Shown here piece after piece: positions 9,995-17,415 of a stretch of DNA of 64,000 nt. Each line of letters begins with the position of its first letter. The stretch's first letter is position 1. The translations under genes were made by a program, and so were the position numbers. The notes below the pieces were generated by a model. That model was not told where the DNA came from, did not search any database, and saw only the letters and a program-made list of their open reading frames with translations. This stretch comes from DASVBE01 sp963770375 (GTDB lineage Bacteria > Actinomycetota > Actinomycetes > Streptosporangiales > Streptosporangiaceae), in assembly GCA_963770375.1 (NCBI GenBank), contig CAVYPM010000019.1, positions 1 through 64,000 on the forward strand, written 5' to 3'.

Positions 9995-10978
9995 ATGCCA
10001 GCAAACGTCGAATCGATGTTCTCGGTCCGCCAGATGCCCTGGCACCGAGAGGCACCATCGTGGCCGACTACCCGGGCGACTGGGCCGAGGCCCGCAGGCT
10101 CGCCGGACTGGACTGGGAACCCGTCGCCACCGACGTTTACGCCGTGACCGACTCAATGACGAGGGCAGCCCGCACTACGAGCCGATCGCAGGCTGGAAAG
10201 CCATCGCCGTTCCGACAACGGCGCGGTCCTGTCGCTGAACCGCGACACCTACACCATCATCGACCACGGCGAGATGGGCGAGATCGTCGAAGCCGTTCTC
10301 GCCCAGCCCGACGTGAAATGGGAAACCGCAGGCGTCCTCGACCGCGGCCGGTCCGTCTGGTGCCTGGCCCTGCTCGACGAGCCGATCACGCCTGCCCGGC
10401 GACGCCAGTCCGACGTTGCCTTACCTGGCCATCACCAACCGGCACGATGGCACCGCCGCGTGCGCGCTGCGCGCCACCGCGGTCCGCATCGTGTGCGCCA
10501 ACACCTTCCGCGCCGCCGAACTCGAAGGCGAGCGCACCGGCGCCACCTTCTCTTTCGTCCACAAGTCCAGCTGGCGCAACCGGATCGACGAAGCGCGCCA
10601 GGCCGCTTCACCGGCGCCCGCCCGAGATGCACCGCTACAGCGAGCTCGCCCGCGGAACTGCTCGCCATCCCGATCACCCGGCGACAGCGGGAGCTGTTCA
10701 TCACGGAGTTCATCCCCATGCCGCCCGAGGGCCTGGTCACCGACCGGGTGGCCCGCAACGTCGATGAAGCCCGCAGCGCCGTGCGCCTGCTGTTCGAGTC
10801 CACTACCAACGAGCAGATCGCCGGCACCGGCTACGGCCTGGTCCAGGCCGCCGGGCGAGTACCTCAACCACGTCCGGACTGCCCACAGTTGGGAAACCCG
10901 GCTCAACCGGACCCTGATCCGGCCCGAGCCGCTCAAGCACCGGGCCCGTTCCTCGTCCGCGAGATCACCGCGGCATGA
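9995..10978 (+). CDS. DUF932 / phage-plasmid-like protein (TIGR03299), frameshifted
   Basis: The start ATG 9995 has GAAAGGAAA upstream and gives MPANVESMFSVRQMPWH. Fragments then alternate between frames: TIVADYPGDWAEARRLAGLD (near 10055), LNRDTYTIIDHGEMGEIVEA (10237), LPYLAITNRHDGTAACALRA (10413), FITEFIPMPPEGLVTDRVAR (10697) and EYLNHVRTAHSWETRLNRTL (10856). This order is that of DUF932 proteins carried by phages and plasmids. I count about six to seven frame changes. The stop TGA at 10976-10978 overlaps the next ATG. The role is unknown. Either heavy sequence error or a dead gene is possible. Confidence 0.65.
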
Positions 10979-12702
10979 CCGCTACCACGGCCGTCACCAT
11001 CGGCACCAGCCGGTGCGCTGGACCACCGCGAAGGCGACCCGGCGCGGCAGCACACCAGAACCCGCACCTGCCCGGCAGGCTGAGACTGCCGGCCGCGCAG
11101 CACGACGCACTGCACTACCCGGGGATGCCGAATGGCTCACACTCGGCAGCACAACGGGATGGCCAGCGCTTGACCGTCCGGCCGTCTCTCACCCCCAGGA
11201 CCGAACCCGGCCTGGGGGTGGGGGTACGGCCGCATGCACTGCAGCTCGCACCAGCGGCGACTTCCATCGCGGCGAAGCCAGCTCGCGGCTACTGGCGACT
11301 GCTCAGCCGCTATCCGCTGGCGGGCCGGATCGAGGTGATCGACCGGGCTACCGGCCAGTCCCGGAACATGTATGACACCGACACTGAACCCGGTCATGTC
11401 CTGCTGATGCCTGCGGAGACCGCCGCGAGCATCGTCTGTCCGTCACGCTCAGCCGTCTACAGGCGCGACGCCTACCAGCTCATCCGCGCCGGGCTCGACG
11501 GCGGCAAGGGCGTCCCCGAACCGGTCGCGATCATCCAGCCGTGTTCGCCACCTTCACCGCCCCAGTCTTCGGGCTTGTCCACACCCCCGCATCGGCAGAC
11601 GCGGGCATGTCTGGCGCACTGCCGGCCCCGTCGCAAGACGCGAGCTCCCGACGTTGCCCGCATGGCCGCGGATATCTGCTGCCCTCGGCACCCACCAGCC
11701 CGACGACCCGGCGCTGGGGCGGCCCATGTGCGCGGACTGCTACGACTACACCGCGGCACGTCTCTGGCAACGCCCTGGCGCCGGAACTATGGCGCCGGTT
11801 CACCACCATCGTCTCCGCCGCCGGCCCGTCGGCCGGCTCACCCACAATCGTCGCGCATCCGTGTCAGCGTGCGGTTCGTCAAAGTGGCCGAATATCAGGC
11901 CCGCGGCGTCATCCACTACCACGCCATCATCCGTCTCGACGCCGCTGCAGGTGGCTACCAGCCGCCACCGGCCCGCTTTGACGCGGCCTTACTGCGGCAG
12001 GCCATCCGCCAGGCTGCCTTCGCGGTTTCTCGATGCCTGGGCTTACCTGGACCGTCAACGCCCCGGCTCGCCGGAGTGGATCCCGGCAACACCGCCGCGC
12101 TTCCGCCCGTTGACCACAGCCTGCGGCGTATCGTCGGGTTCGGGACCCAGACCGACACCCGGAGCCATCCGCCCGGCCAGCGGCCTTCCCGGCACCGGCA
12201 GCAGCCTGTCGGCTCAGGCAGTGGCGAACTACATCGCCAAATACGCCACCAAAACCACCAGGCGCGGCAGGACTTCCCGACCGGCCTATCAAGGGCCCCG
12301 CCGCGATCGCACGCATTGCGCTGCGGCACCCACCACAGACGGCTCATCTCTCTTTGCTGGGAACTAGGCAAACGGCCCGCCACTGCCCAGCTGGCGCTGA
12401 ACCGCTGGACGCACATGCTCGGCTACCGCGGCCACTTCCTGACCAAATCGCGCCGGTACTCGGTTACCTTCGGCCAGCTCCGCTCCGCCCGCACGGACTA
12501 CCGCCGCACCCAGCACCATCCTGACGGCGAGAAAGACCCCTGGGGCCGCGATCTAGACGACACCACCGTCTTGGTCATGGCCACCTGGGCCTATGCCGGG
12601 ACCGGTTACGCCAGCACCGCCGAACGCCAGCTCGCCCTCGCGGCTGCAGCCCGCGCTCGCGAGCACGACCGCATCGCCCGCGAGGAACTCCTGTCCGCCT
12701 GA
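10975..12702 (+). CDS. RepSA-family replication initiator, frameshifted
   Basis: This is a rolling-circle type initiator of pSAM2-like elements. Recoverable landmarks in order are a Cys-containing GDCSAAIR (near 11298), RIEVIDRATGQSRNMYDTDT (11331), RRDAYQLIRAGLDGGKGVPE (11461), FATFTAPVFGLVH (11543), and VAEYQARGVIHYHAIIRLD (11884). The last contains the HUH-type histidine pair. NYIAKYATK (near 12230) contains the candidate catalytic tyrosine, and HRRLISLCWELGKRP plus HMLGYRGHFLTKSRRYSVTF form the intact end. Several indels (about 11310, 11530, 11780, 12025, 12290) break the frame. The true start is uncertain between 10975 and about 11150. It replicates the excised circle before transfer. 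Confidence 0.7.
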   Translation: MTATTAVTIGTSRCAGPPRRRPGAAAHQNPHLPGRLRLPAAQHDALHYPGMPNGSHSAAQRDGQRLTVRPSLTPRTEPGLGVGVRPHALQLAPAATSIAAKPARGYWRLLSRYPLAGRIEVIDRATGQSRNMYDTDTEPGHVLLMPAETAASIVCPSRSAVYRRDAYQLIRAGLDGGKGVPEPVAIIQPCSPPSPPQSSGLSTPPHRQTRACLAHCRPRRKTRAPDVARMAADICCPRHPPARRPGAGAAHVRGLLRLHRGTSLATPWRRNYGAGSPPSSPPPARRPAHPQSSRIRVSVRFVKVAEYQARGVIHYHAIIRLDAAAGGYQPPPARFDAALLRQAIRQAAFAVSRCLGLPGPSTPRLAGVDPGNTAALPPVDHSLRRIVGFGTQTDTRSHPPGQRPSRHRQQPVGSGSGELHRQIRHQNHQARQDFPTGLSRAPPRSHALRCGTHHRRLISLCWELGKRPATAQLALNRWTHMLGYRGHFLTKSRRYSVTFGQLRSARTDYRRTQHHPDGEKDPWGRDLDDTTVLVMATWAYAGTGYASTAERQLALAAAARAREHDRIAREELLSA

Positions 12703-12728
12703 CCACCAGCAAAGGAACCGATCACCGT

Positions 12729-12915
12729 ATGGACAAACTGCTGTACCGGCCCAAGGAAGCCGCCGCCGTGCTGGGCATCAGCCGCGACAAGCTGTATGAC
12801 CTGATGCGCGCCGGGCGAATCACCTCCGTCAAGGACGGCCGCGCCCGGTTCATCACCGCTGACGCGCTGGCCGCCTACGTCCACATGCTCGAAACCGAAG
12901 CTGAGAGCCGCGTGA
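12729..12915 (+). CDS. xis: Excisionase (Xis), MerR/HTH-17 type
   Basis: MDKLLYRPKEAAAVLGISRD is a classic excisionase-like winged helix of about 60 residues, with the LGISRDKLYDLMRAGRI recognition region. Excisionases direct the integrase towards excision. As written, the frame continues without a stop into the integrase; removing one base in the GAGAG at 12903-12907 restores an Ala-Ala end and a TGA at 12913-12915 that overlaps the integrase ATG (TGATG). That is the arrangement normal for these elements, so I treat the in-frame fusion as an artefact. Confidence 0.75.
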
Positions 12916-14084
12916 TGGCCGCCAAAGGCAAGCCCCCCAAGGGCCGTCGACGCCACAACGGCGAGGGCACCATCTCCGGTCCCCGCAAGGACGGCCGCTA
13001 CGTCGGCGCGTTCTACGCCCCGACCACCGCGGGCACTTACAAGCGGGTCTATGTCTACGGCCGGACCTGGGATGCAGGCCCGTGACAAGCTCGTAGAGGC
13101 GCAGGCCAAAAGTGATGCAGAGGGATCCCGGTTGCCGCCGAATCGTGGAAGCTCGGCGCCTACCTGGATCGCTGGCTGGAGACCGTGATCAAGCCATCGC
13201 GGCGGCCCGCGACCCACGCCCTGTACGAGACGATCACCCGGCTATACCTCAAGCCCGGGCTCGGCCAGCACAACCTGCGGCGGCTGTCGGTTCCGATCGT
13301 CCAGGCCTTCCTTAACGGCAAGCTCGCCGAAGGCCAGTCCAACCGCAACGTGCACATGATGCGCCAGGTCCTGAGTGCAGCCCTGACCCGCGCGGTCCGC
13401 GAGGAACTCATCACTCGCAACGTCGCTCACCTGATAGAGCTGCCTCCCTGGGAACCCGGCGATGTCGCCCATGGACCTCCGAGGAGGCGCTGGCTTTCCT
13501 CGGCGCCGCCCGGACCGACCCGCTCTACCCCGCGTTCGTCCTGCTGATGCTCTATGGAATGCGCCGCGGTGAAGTCCTCGGGCTCCGCTGGGTAGACGTG
13601 GATCTCGACGCCGGCCGACTGGCTATTCGCCAGCAGCTGCAGCGCGTCCACGGTGAACTGCGGACTGGTCCAGTCAAGACCCGGGCAGGCAGCCGCGACC
13701 TGCCCATCCCGGGCCTGGCCCGCGCCGCGCTGCTCGCCCGCCAGGCACAGCAGACCGATGACCGGGAAGCATTCGGCCGGGCCTGGCAGGACACCGGCCT
13801 GGTCTTCACCACCCGCAGCGGCGCTGCCCATCGAGCCGCGGAACCTGCTCCGTTCCTTCCGGCGCATCTGCGACCAGCACAAGCTCCGGGGGATCAAGGT
13901 CCACGACCTGCGGCACACAACCGCATCACTGCTCAAGAAGATCAAGGTCCCGCCGCGTGACACCCAGATGATCCTCGGACATGCGCACATCTCAACCACG
14001 ATGCAGATCTACACCCACGTCGACGAGGAAGCCCGCAACGATGCGCTGACCGGCCTGAACGAGCTGCTCAGCGGCGGCCAGTAA
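12915..14084 (+). CDS. int: Tyrosine-type site-specific integrase, frameshifted
   Basis: This is a phage-type tyrosine recombinase that inserts the element at the adjacent tRNA gene. The N-terminal arm-binding and core-binding parts are readable as VYGRTRDEARDKL-like and LGAYLDRWLETVIKPSRRPA segments. The catalytic domain shows Arg in YGMRRGEVLGLRW (near 13555), HDLRHT (near 13900), LGHAHISTT (near 13975) and the Tyr nucleophile in IYTHVDEEAR (near 14010). Frame changes occur near 13068, 13115, 13475 and 13830. The gene ends 72 bases from the tRNA-Ala 3' end, the usual attachment geometry. Confidence 0.85.
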
Positions 14085-14090
14085 CGCCGC

Positions 14091-14110
14091 CAACTGTGGT
14101 CAACTGTGGT
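14091..14110. repeat. Perfect tandem 10-bp repeat between int and tRNA-Ala
   Basis: CAACTGTGGT occurs twice back to back, followed by a further GGT. It lies between the integrase stop and the attachment tRNA. Integrase arm-type or Xis binding sites are often short repeats in this position, so it may be part of the att region. No binding site consensus is known to me for this integrase. Confidence 0.5.
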
Positions 14111-14155
14111 GGTCAGCAGCCGGATCCAAGATCACGACCGGGGAGTTTTGCGAGG

Positions 14156-14228
<73 letters not shown>

Positions 14229-14273
14229 GCGGGAGCACCAGAGCCTCCCGGCCCCTGGCGCCACGCCAGTGTA

Positions 14274-14886
14274 CTAGAAAACTCCCTGAGCCCTGACCTC
14301 GTCCGGCACCGGCTCCGGCAGCCGCCCAACGTTGTGCTCCAGCAGCCGCCACCTCCCGCCCCGCCGCCCGACAACAGACCAGCAGCAGTTCGACAGCGCC
14401 CCCAGCACCCGGTCCTGCTCAGACAACCCGAGAAGCCGCGACAACCCCGTCCCGATCGCCGCCCCATGGCTCACAACAACTGCCAGAGAACCCGGCGCCA
14501 GCCCCTCAGCAACCCGCTCGAACGCCGCCGCCGCCCTTTCGCCGACCGCGGTAACCGACTCACCGTCAGGCGGCATCCAGGCGGCGTGCTCGGCCGGGTA
14601 CTGCTCCCGGATCTCCCGGTCGTTCAGCCCCTCCCACTTGCCGCCCGTTGCGCTCTCGCAGATCCTTATCGAACTGCACCGGCAGCCCCGTCAGCCGCGC
14701 CAGCTCGTCCGCCGTCCGCGAGGCCCGGCTCAGGTCTGAGCTGAAGATCGCCACCGGCCCCAAAGAAGCCAGCCGCCGCGCCGCCGCCACCGCCTGGGCC
14801 ACGCCAGCGTCGTTCAGCGGAACATCGCTCTGCCCCTGAAACCGCCGCTCGACGTTCCACGTCGTCTGACCGTGCCGCCACAGCAC
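14274..14886 (-). CDS. Histidine phosphatase family protein, frameshifted
   Basis: This is a phosphoglycerate-mutase-like phosphatase. The N-terminal RHG motif is in LWRHGQTTWNVERRFQGQSD; the second catalytic histidine is in VVSHGAAIGTGLSRLLGL. The two halves lie in different frames. Shifting one base near 14650 gives the expected joining segment (TGGKWEGLNDREIREQYPAE). The GTG at 14886 is used as start, but the frame is open for about 30 codons further and family members often begin a few residues earlier (VKLVLWRHG). It follows rsfS directly, the usual order in actinomycetes. Substrate unknown. Confidence 0.75.
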
Positions 14887-14981
14887 CAGCTTGACGGTCT
14901 CATCCGCAGGCCTCGGCGGCCCGCTCTCCTCGCCCCCGCCCGCATCGGGTCCAGGAACAGCGCCCTGCCCGGCTTCCGCGC

Positions 14982-15386
14982 TCAGCTGGACCCCCCGCGC
15001 CCGGCACCGCCTGGCGCGGCTGACCTCGCAGGCTCAGGCAGCGCGATCTGCGGGCAGTCCTTCCACAGCCGCTCGAGCGCGTAGAACACCCGCTCCTCGG
15101 CGTGCTGCACGTGGATGACCACATCGAGATAGTCGAGCAGCACCCAGCGTCCCTCGCGCTCGCCTTCCCGGCGAACCGGCTTTGCGCCGGCCCGGCTCAG
15201 CACGAGCTCGATCTCGTCCACGATGGAGCGGACCTGGCGGTCGTTGGACGCCGAGCAGAGCAGGAACGCGTCGGTGATGACGAGCTGCTCGCTGACGTCG
15301 TAGGCGATGAGATCGGTCGCTAGCTTGTCTGCTGCGGCCGTTGCGGCGAGCGTCACTAGCTCGACGGCCCTGTCAGTCGCGGTCAC
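14982..15386 (-). CDS. rsfS: Ribosomal silencing factor RsfS
   Basis: This 134-residue protein of the RsfS/Iojap/YbeB family binds ribosomal protein uL14 and blocks subunit joining when nutrients are low. Recognised by ADKLATDLIAYDVSEQLVIT, then DAFLLCSASNDRQVRSIVDE and the conserved EGREGRWVLLDYLDVVIHVQ-type core (here GEREGRWVLLDYLDVVIHVQ) and YALERLWKDCP. The GTG at 15386 is chosen; a GAGGAGGACGAG purine run lies upstream, and upstream residues in frame are nonsense. It has the Gly/Ala-rich tail common in actinomycetes. It is 64 bases downstream of nadD, as in related genomes. Confidence 0.92.
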   Translation of the reverse strand: MTATDRAVELVTLAATAAADKLATDLIAYDVSEQLVITDAFLLCSASNDRQVRSIVDEIELVLSRAGAKPVRREGEREGRWVLLDYLDVVIHVQHAEERVFYALERLWKDCPQIALPEPARSAAPGGAGRGGSS

Positions 15387-15450
15387 GTGCGCTGCTCGTC
15401 CTCCTCGGTGGGCGACTCCTGGCGCATTCAGGGTATCCCGGCTGGGCCGC

Positions 15451-16080
15451 TCAGCCATCCCCCCGCTGGTACAGGCTGCGTTTCGCGATGTACTGCACAA
15501 TCCCATCCGGGACCAGGTACCAGATCGGCTCGCCCTTCGCGACCCGCTCCCGGCACGCGGTGGACGAGATCGCCAGCGCCGGTATCTCCACCAGGCTGAC
15601 CTGGTCAACCGGCAGGCCGGCCCCGCTCAGCCGGTGCCCGGGACGCGTGCACCCCACGAAGTGCGCCAGCTCGAACAGCTGATCAGCGTCCTGCCACGAC
15701 ATCAGCTGGCGCAGCGCGTCAGCACCGGTAATAAAGAACAGCTCCGCCGCGGGCCCCCGCAGTTCCCGCAGCTCACGCAGGGTGTCGATGGTGTAGGTCG
15801 GTCCCGGCCGGTCGATGTCGATCCGGCTCACCGAGAACCGCGGGTTCGACGCGGTCGCGATCACCGTCATCAGGTACCGGTCCTCGGACGGCGACACCCG
15901 CCGGTCGCTCTTCTGCCACGGCTGGCCGGTGGGCACGAACACCACCTCGTCCAGCGCGAAGAAATGCGCGACCTCGCTGGCCGCCACCAGGTGCCCGTGG
16001 TGGATCGGGTCGAACGTGCCGCCCATGACCCCGATCCGCTTGGCTGACCCGGCCGTCCCCCCGGCTTCCCCAGCGTCCAT
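15451..16080 (-). CDS. nadD: Nicotinate-nucleotide adenylyltransferase
   Basis: NadD transfers AMP to nicotinate mononucleotide in NAD synthesis. The nucleotidyltransferase signature GGTFDPIHHGHLVAASEV (near residue 20) and the C-terminal ISSTACRERV motif are both present in a protein of 209 residues, the usual length. The ATG at 16080 is used; an ATG within the GVMGGTFDP motif is less likely because the preceding RIGV strand belongs to the fold. In most actinomycetes nadD follows proB-proA; here neither is present upstream. Confidence 0.93.
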   Translation of the reverse strand: MDAGEAGGTAGSAKRIGVMGGTFDPIHHGHLVAASEVAHFFALDEVVFVPTGQPWQKSDRRVSPSEDRYLMTVIATASNPRFSVSRIDIDRPGPTYTIDTLRELRELRGPAAELFFITGADALRQLMSWQDADQLFELAHFVGCTRPGHRLSGAGLPVDQVSLVEIPALAISSTACRERVAKGEPIWYLVPDGIVQYIAKRSLYQRGDG

Positions 16081-16187
16081 GCAGTGAGCGTATCGGGCCA
16101 GGTCGCGCCAGTTGACAGCCCGCCACCAGCAGACACAGGATGACGGCTGTCGACAATCGACCAGACTGACTTACGGACGGTGGCCCC

Positions 16188-17015
16188 ATGGACGTCAGCT
16201 TCGACTACACCGGCCGGGTCGCGATCGTCACCGGCGCCGCCCGCGGGGTCGGCCGCAGCCTGGTGGCCGCCTTCGCCACGTCCGGCGCCCGTGTGCTGGC
16301 CGCCGACCGGGACCCGGACGGCCTGGCCGTGACCTGCCAGGCGCATGACCCCGCCCAGGTCAGCGGCATCACGGCCGACATCCGTACCGCGGAAGGCGCC
16401 GCCGGGATCGTCAGCGCCGCCGTCGCGAAATTCGGCACGCTCGACTTCTGCGTCAACAACGCCGCCGTCGCCCCGCACGCCGGCCTGCTCGAGGAACGCG
16501 CCGAGGTCTGGGACACCGTCTACGCGGTCAACTGCCGCGGCACGTTCCTGATGACCCAGGCCGCGGCCCTCGCGATGATCAACGCCAGCCACGGCGGCCG
16601 CATCATCAACTTCTCCTCCGGGGTCGCCGCGCGGGGCTCGGCCGGCGCTGCCGCCTACGCCAGCAGCCGCGCCGCGACTGAGGCCTTCTCCCGGGTCGCC
16701 GCGATCGAGCTGGCCCCGTACGGAATCCTGGTCAACTGCGTCAGCCCCGGCCTGATCGACACCCAGCCGAAACCGCTCCCCCCGTCCATGGCGGAGAGCC
16801 TGAGCCGCCGCATCCCGCAACTGCCCCTCGCCCGCCCCGGCGAGCCGTCCGAGGTCGCCCAGCTCGTCCTCTGGCTCTGCTCGGCCGGCGCCAGCTACAT
16901 CACCGGCAGCGTCCACCACGTGGACGGCGGCGCCAACGTTGGCGGCCGCGCCGCCCCCGGCCCGGTCGTTGACGAGGACGTCCGCTACGACTGGGTCACC
17001 GGCCGCACCCGCTAA
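16188..17015 (+). CDS. Short-chain dehydrogenase/reductase with Lys-to-Arg change in the YxxxK motif
   Basis: This is a classical SDR of 275 residues. The Rossmann motif is TGAARGVG (near 15-22), followed by NNAAVA, the catalytic Ser in INFSSGVAARGS, and the catalytic Tyr in AAYASSRAATEAF. The normal YxxxK is here YASSR, with the lysine position encoded by CGC. The PG turn and the late AELVLWLCSAGASYITGSVH-like segment (here AQLVLWLCSAGASYITGSVH) with VDGG are typical. Substrate cannot be predicted. Arg could keep partial activity, or the protein may have lost catalysis. It is monocistronic, divergent from nadD. Confidence 0.85.
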   Translation: MDVSFDYTGRVAIVTGAARGVGRSLVAAFATSGARVLAADRDPDGLAVTCQAHDPAQVSGITADIRTAEGAAGIVSAAVAKFGTLDFCVNNAAVAPHAGLLEERAEVWDTVYAVNCRGTFLMTQAAALAMINASHGGRIINFSSGVAARGSAGAAAYASSRAATEAFSRVAAIELAPYGILVNCVSPGLIDTQPKPLPPSMAESLSRRIPQLPLARPGEPSEVAQLVLWLCSAGASYITGSVHHVDGGANVGGRAAPGPVVDEDVRYDWVTGRTR

Positions 17016-17277
17016 CGCCGCCGGTCACGGAAAACCCACCCGGCTCACCGCCCGCCAGCACGCCCGCATCTCGCAGCGGACCCGCAATTGAGGATTACGC
17101 ACTGCCGCAAGCGGGCCCCGCGGTCCCAGGCCAGCACCCAGCACGCAAGCCACACCCGCCCGCCCCGCAGCCCAGGGCCGGACCCCGCCACCGCAGGCAA
17201 CCGCCGGCCACAGCCCAGGCGGGCCCTCGGCACACCGCCACCGGCCCCTGGTCAGCGCCCTGGCGCTGGGCAATAAA

Positions 17278-17306
17278 AATACGCGCTACATTTGTTAGCG
17301 CGTATT
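17278..17306. promoter_or_regulatory. Perfect 11-bp inverted repeat upstream of the HelD-like gene
   Basis: AATACGCGCTA and TAGCGCGTATT are separated by seven bases, in an AT-richer island inside the 400-base space between the SDR stop and the helicase start. TGTTAGC inside it is repeated 19 bases further on (17293 and 17312). It lies 110 bases before the chosen start and is probably an operator, with promoter elements between it and the gene (TAGAAT around 17376). The rest of 17016-17415 shows nothing recognisable. It does not match the RAE element as I remember it. Confidence 0.55.
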
Positions 17307-17415
17307 GGCGCTGTTAGCATCGTCGGTACGGTCAAAACAAGGTGACCAAACCTGGACGGGCCCTAACAGTGGCCAGATAGAATTATCGTTTACATTTTAT
17401 GCGAAAGGGCCTTGG

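Noticed and set aside
1..14084. Left attachment site (copy of the tRNA-Ala 3' end) within the window
   Set aside because: I looked for the T-arm/acceptor sequence of tRNA-Ala on both strands and saw none; the similar segment at 60553 belongs to tRNA-Pro.
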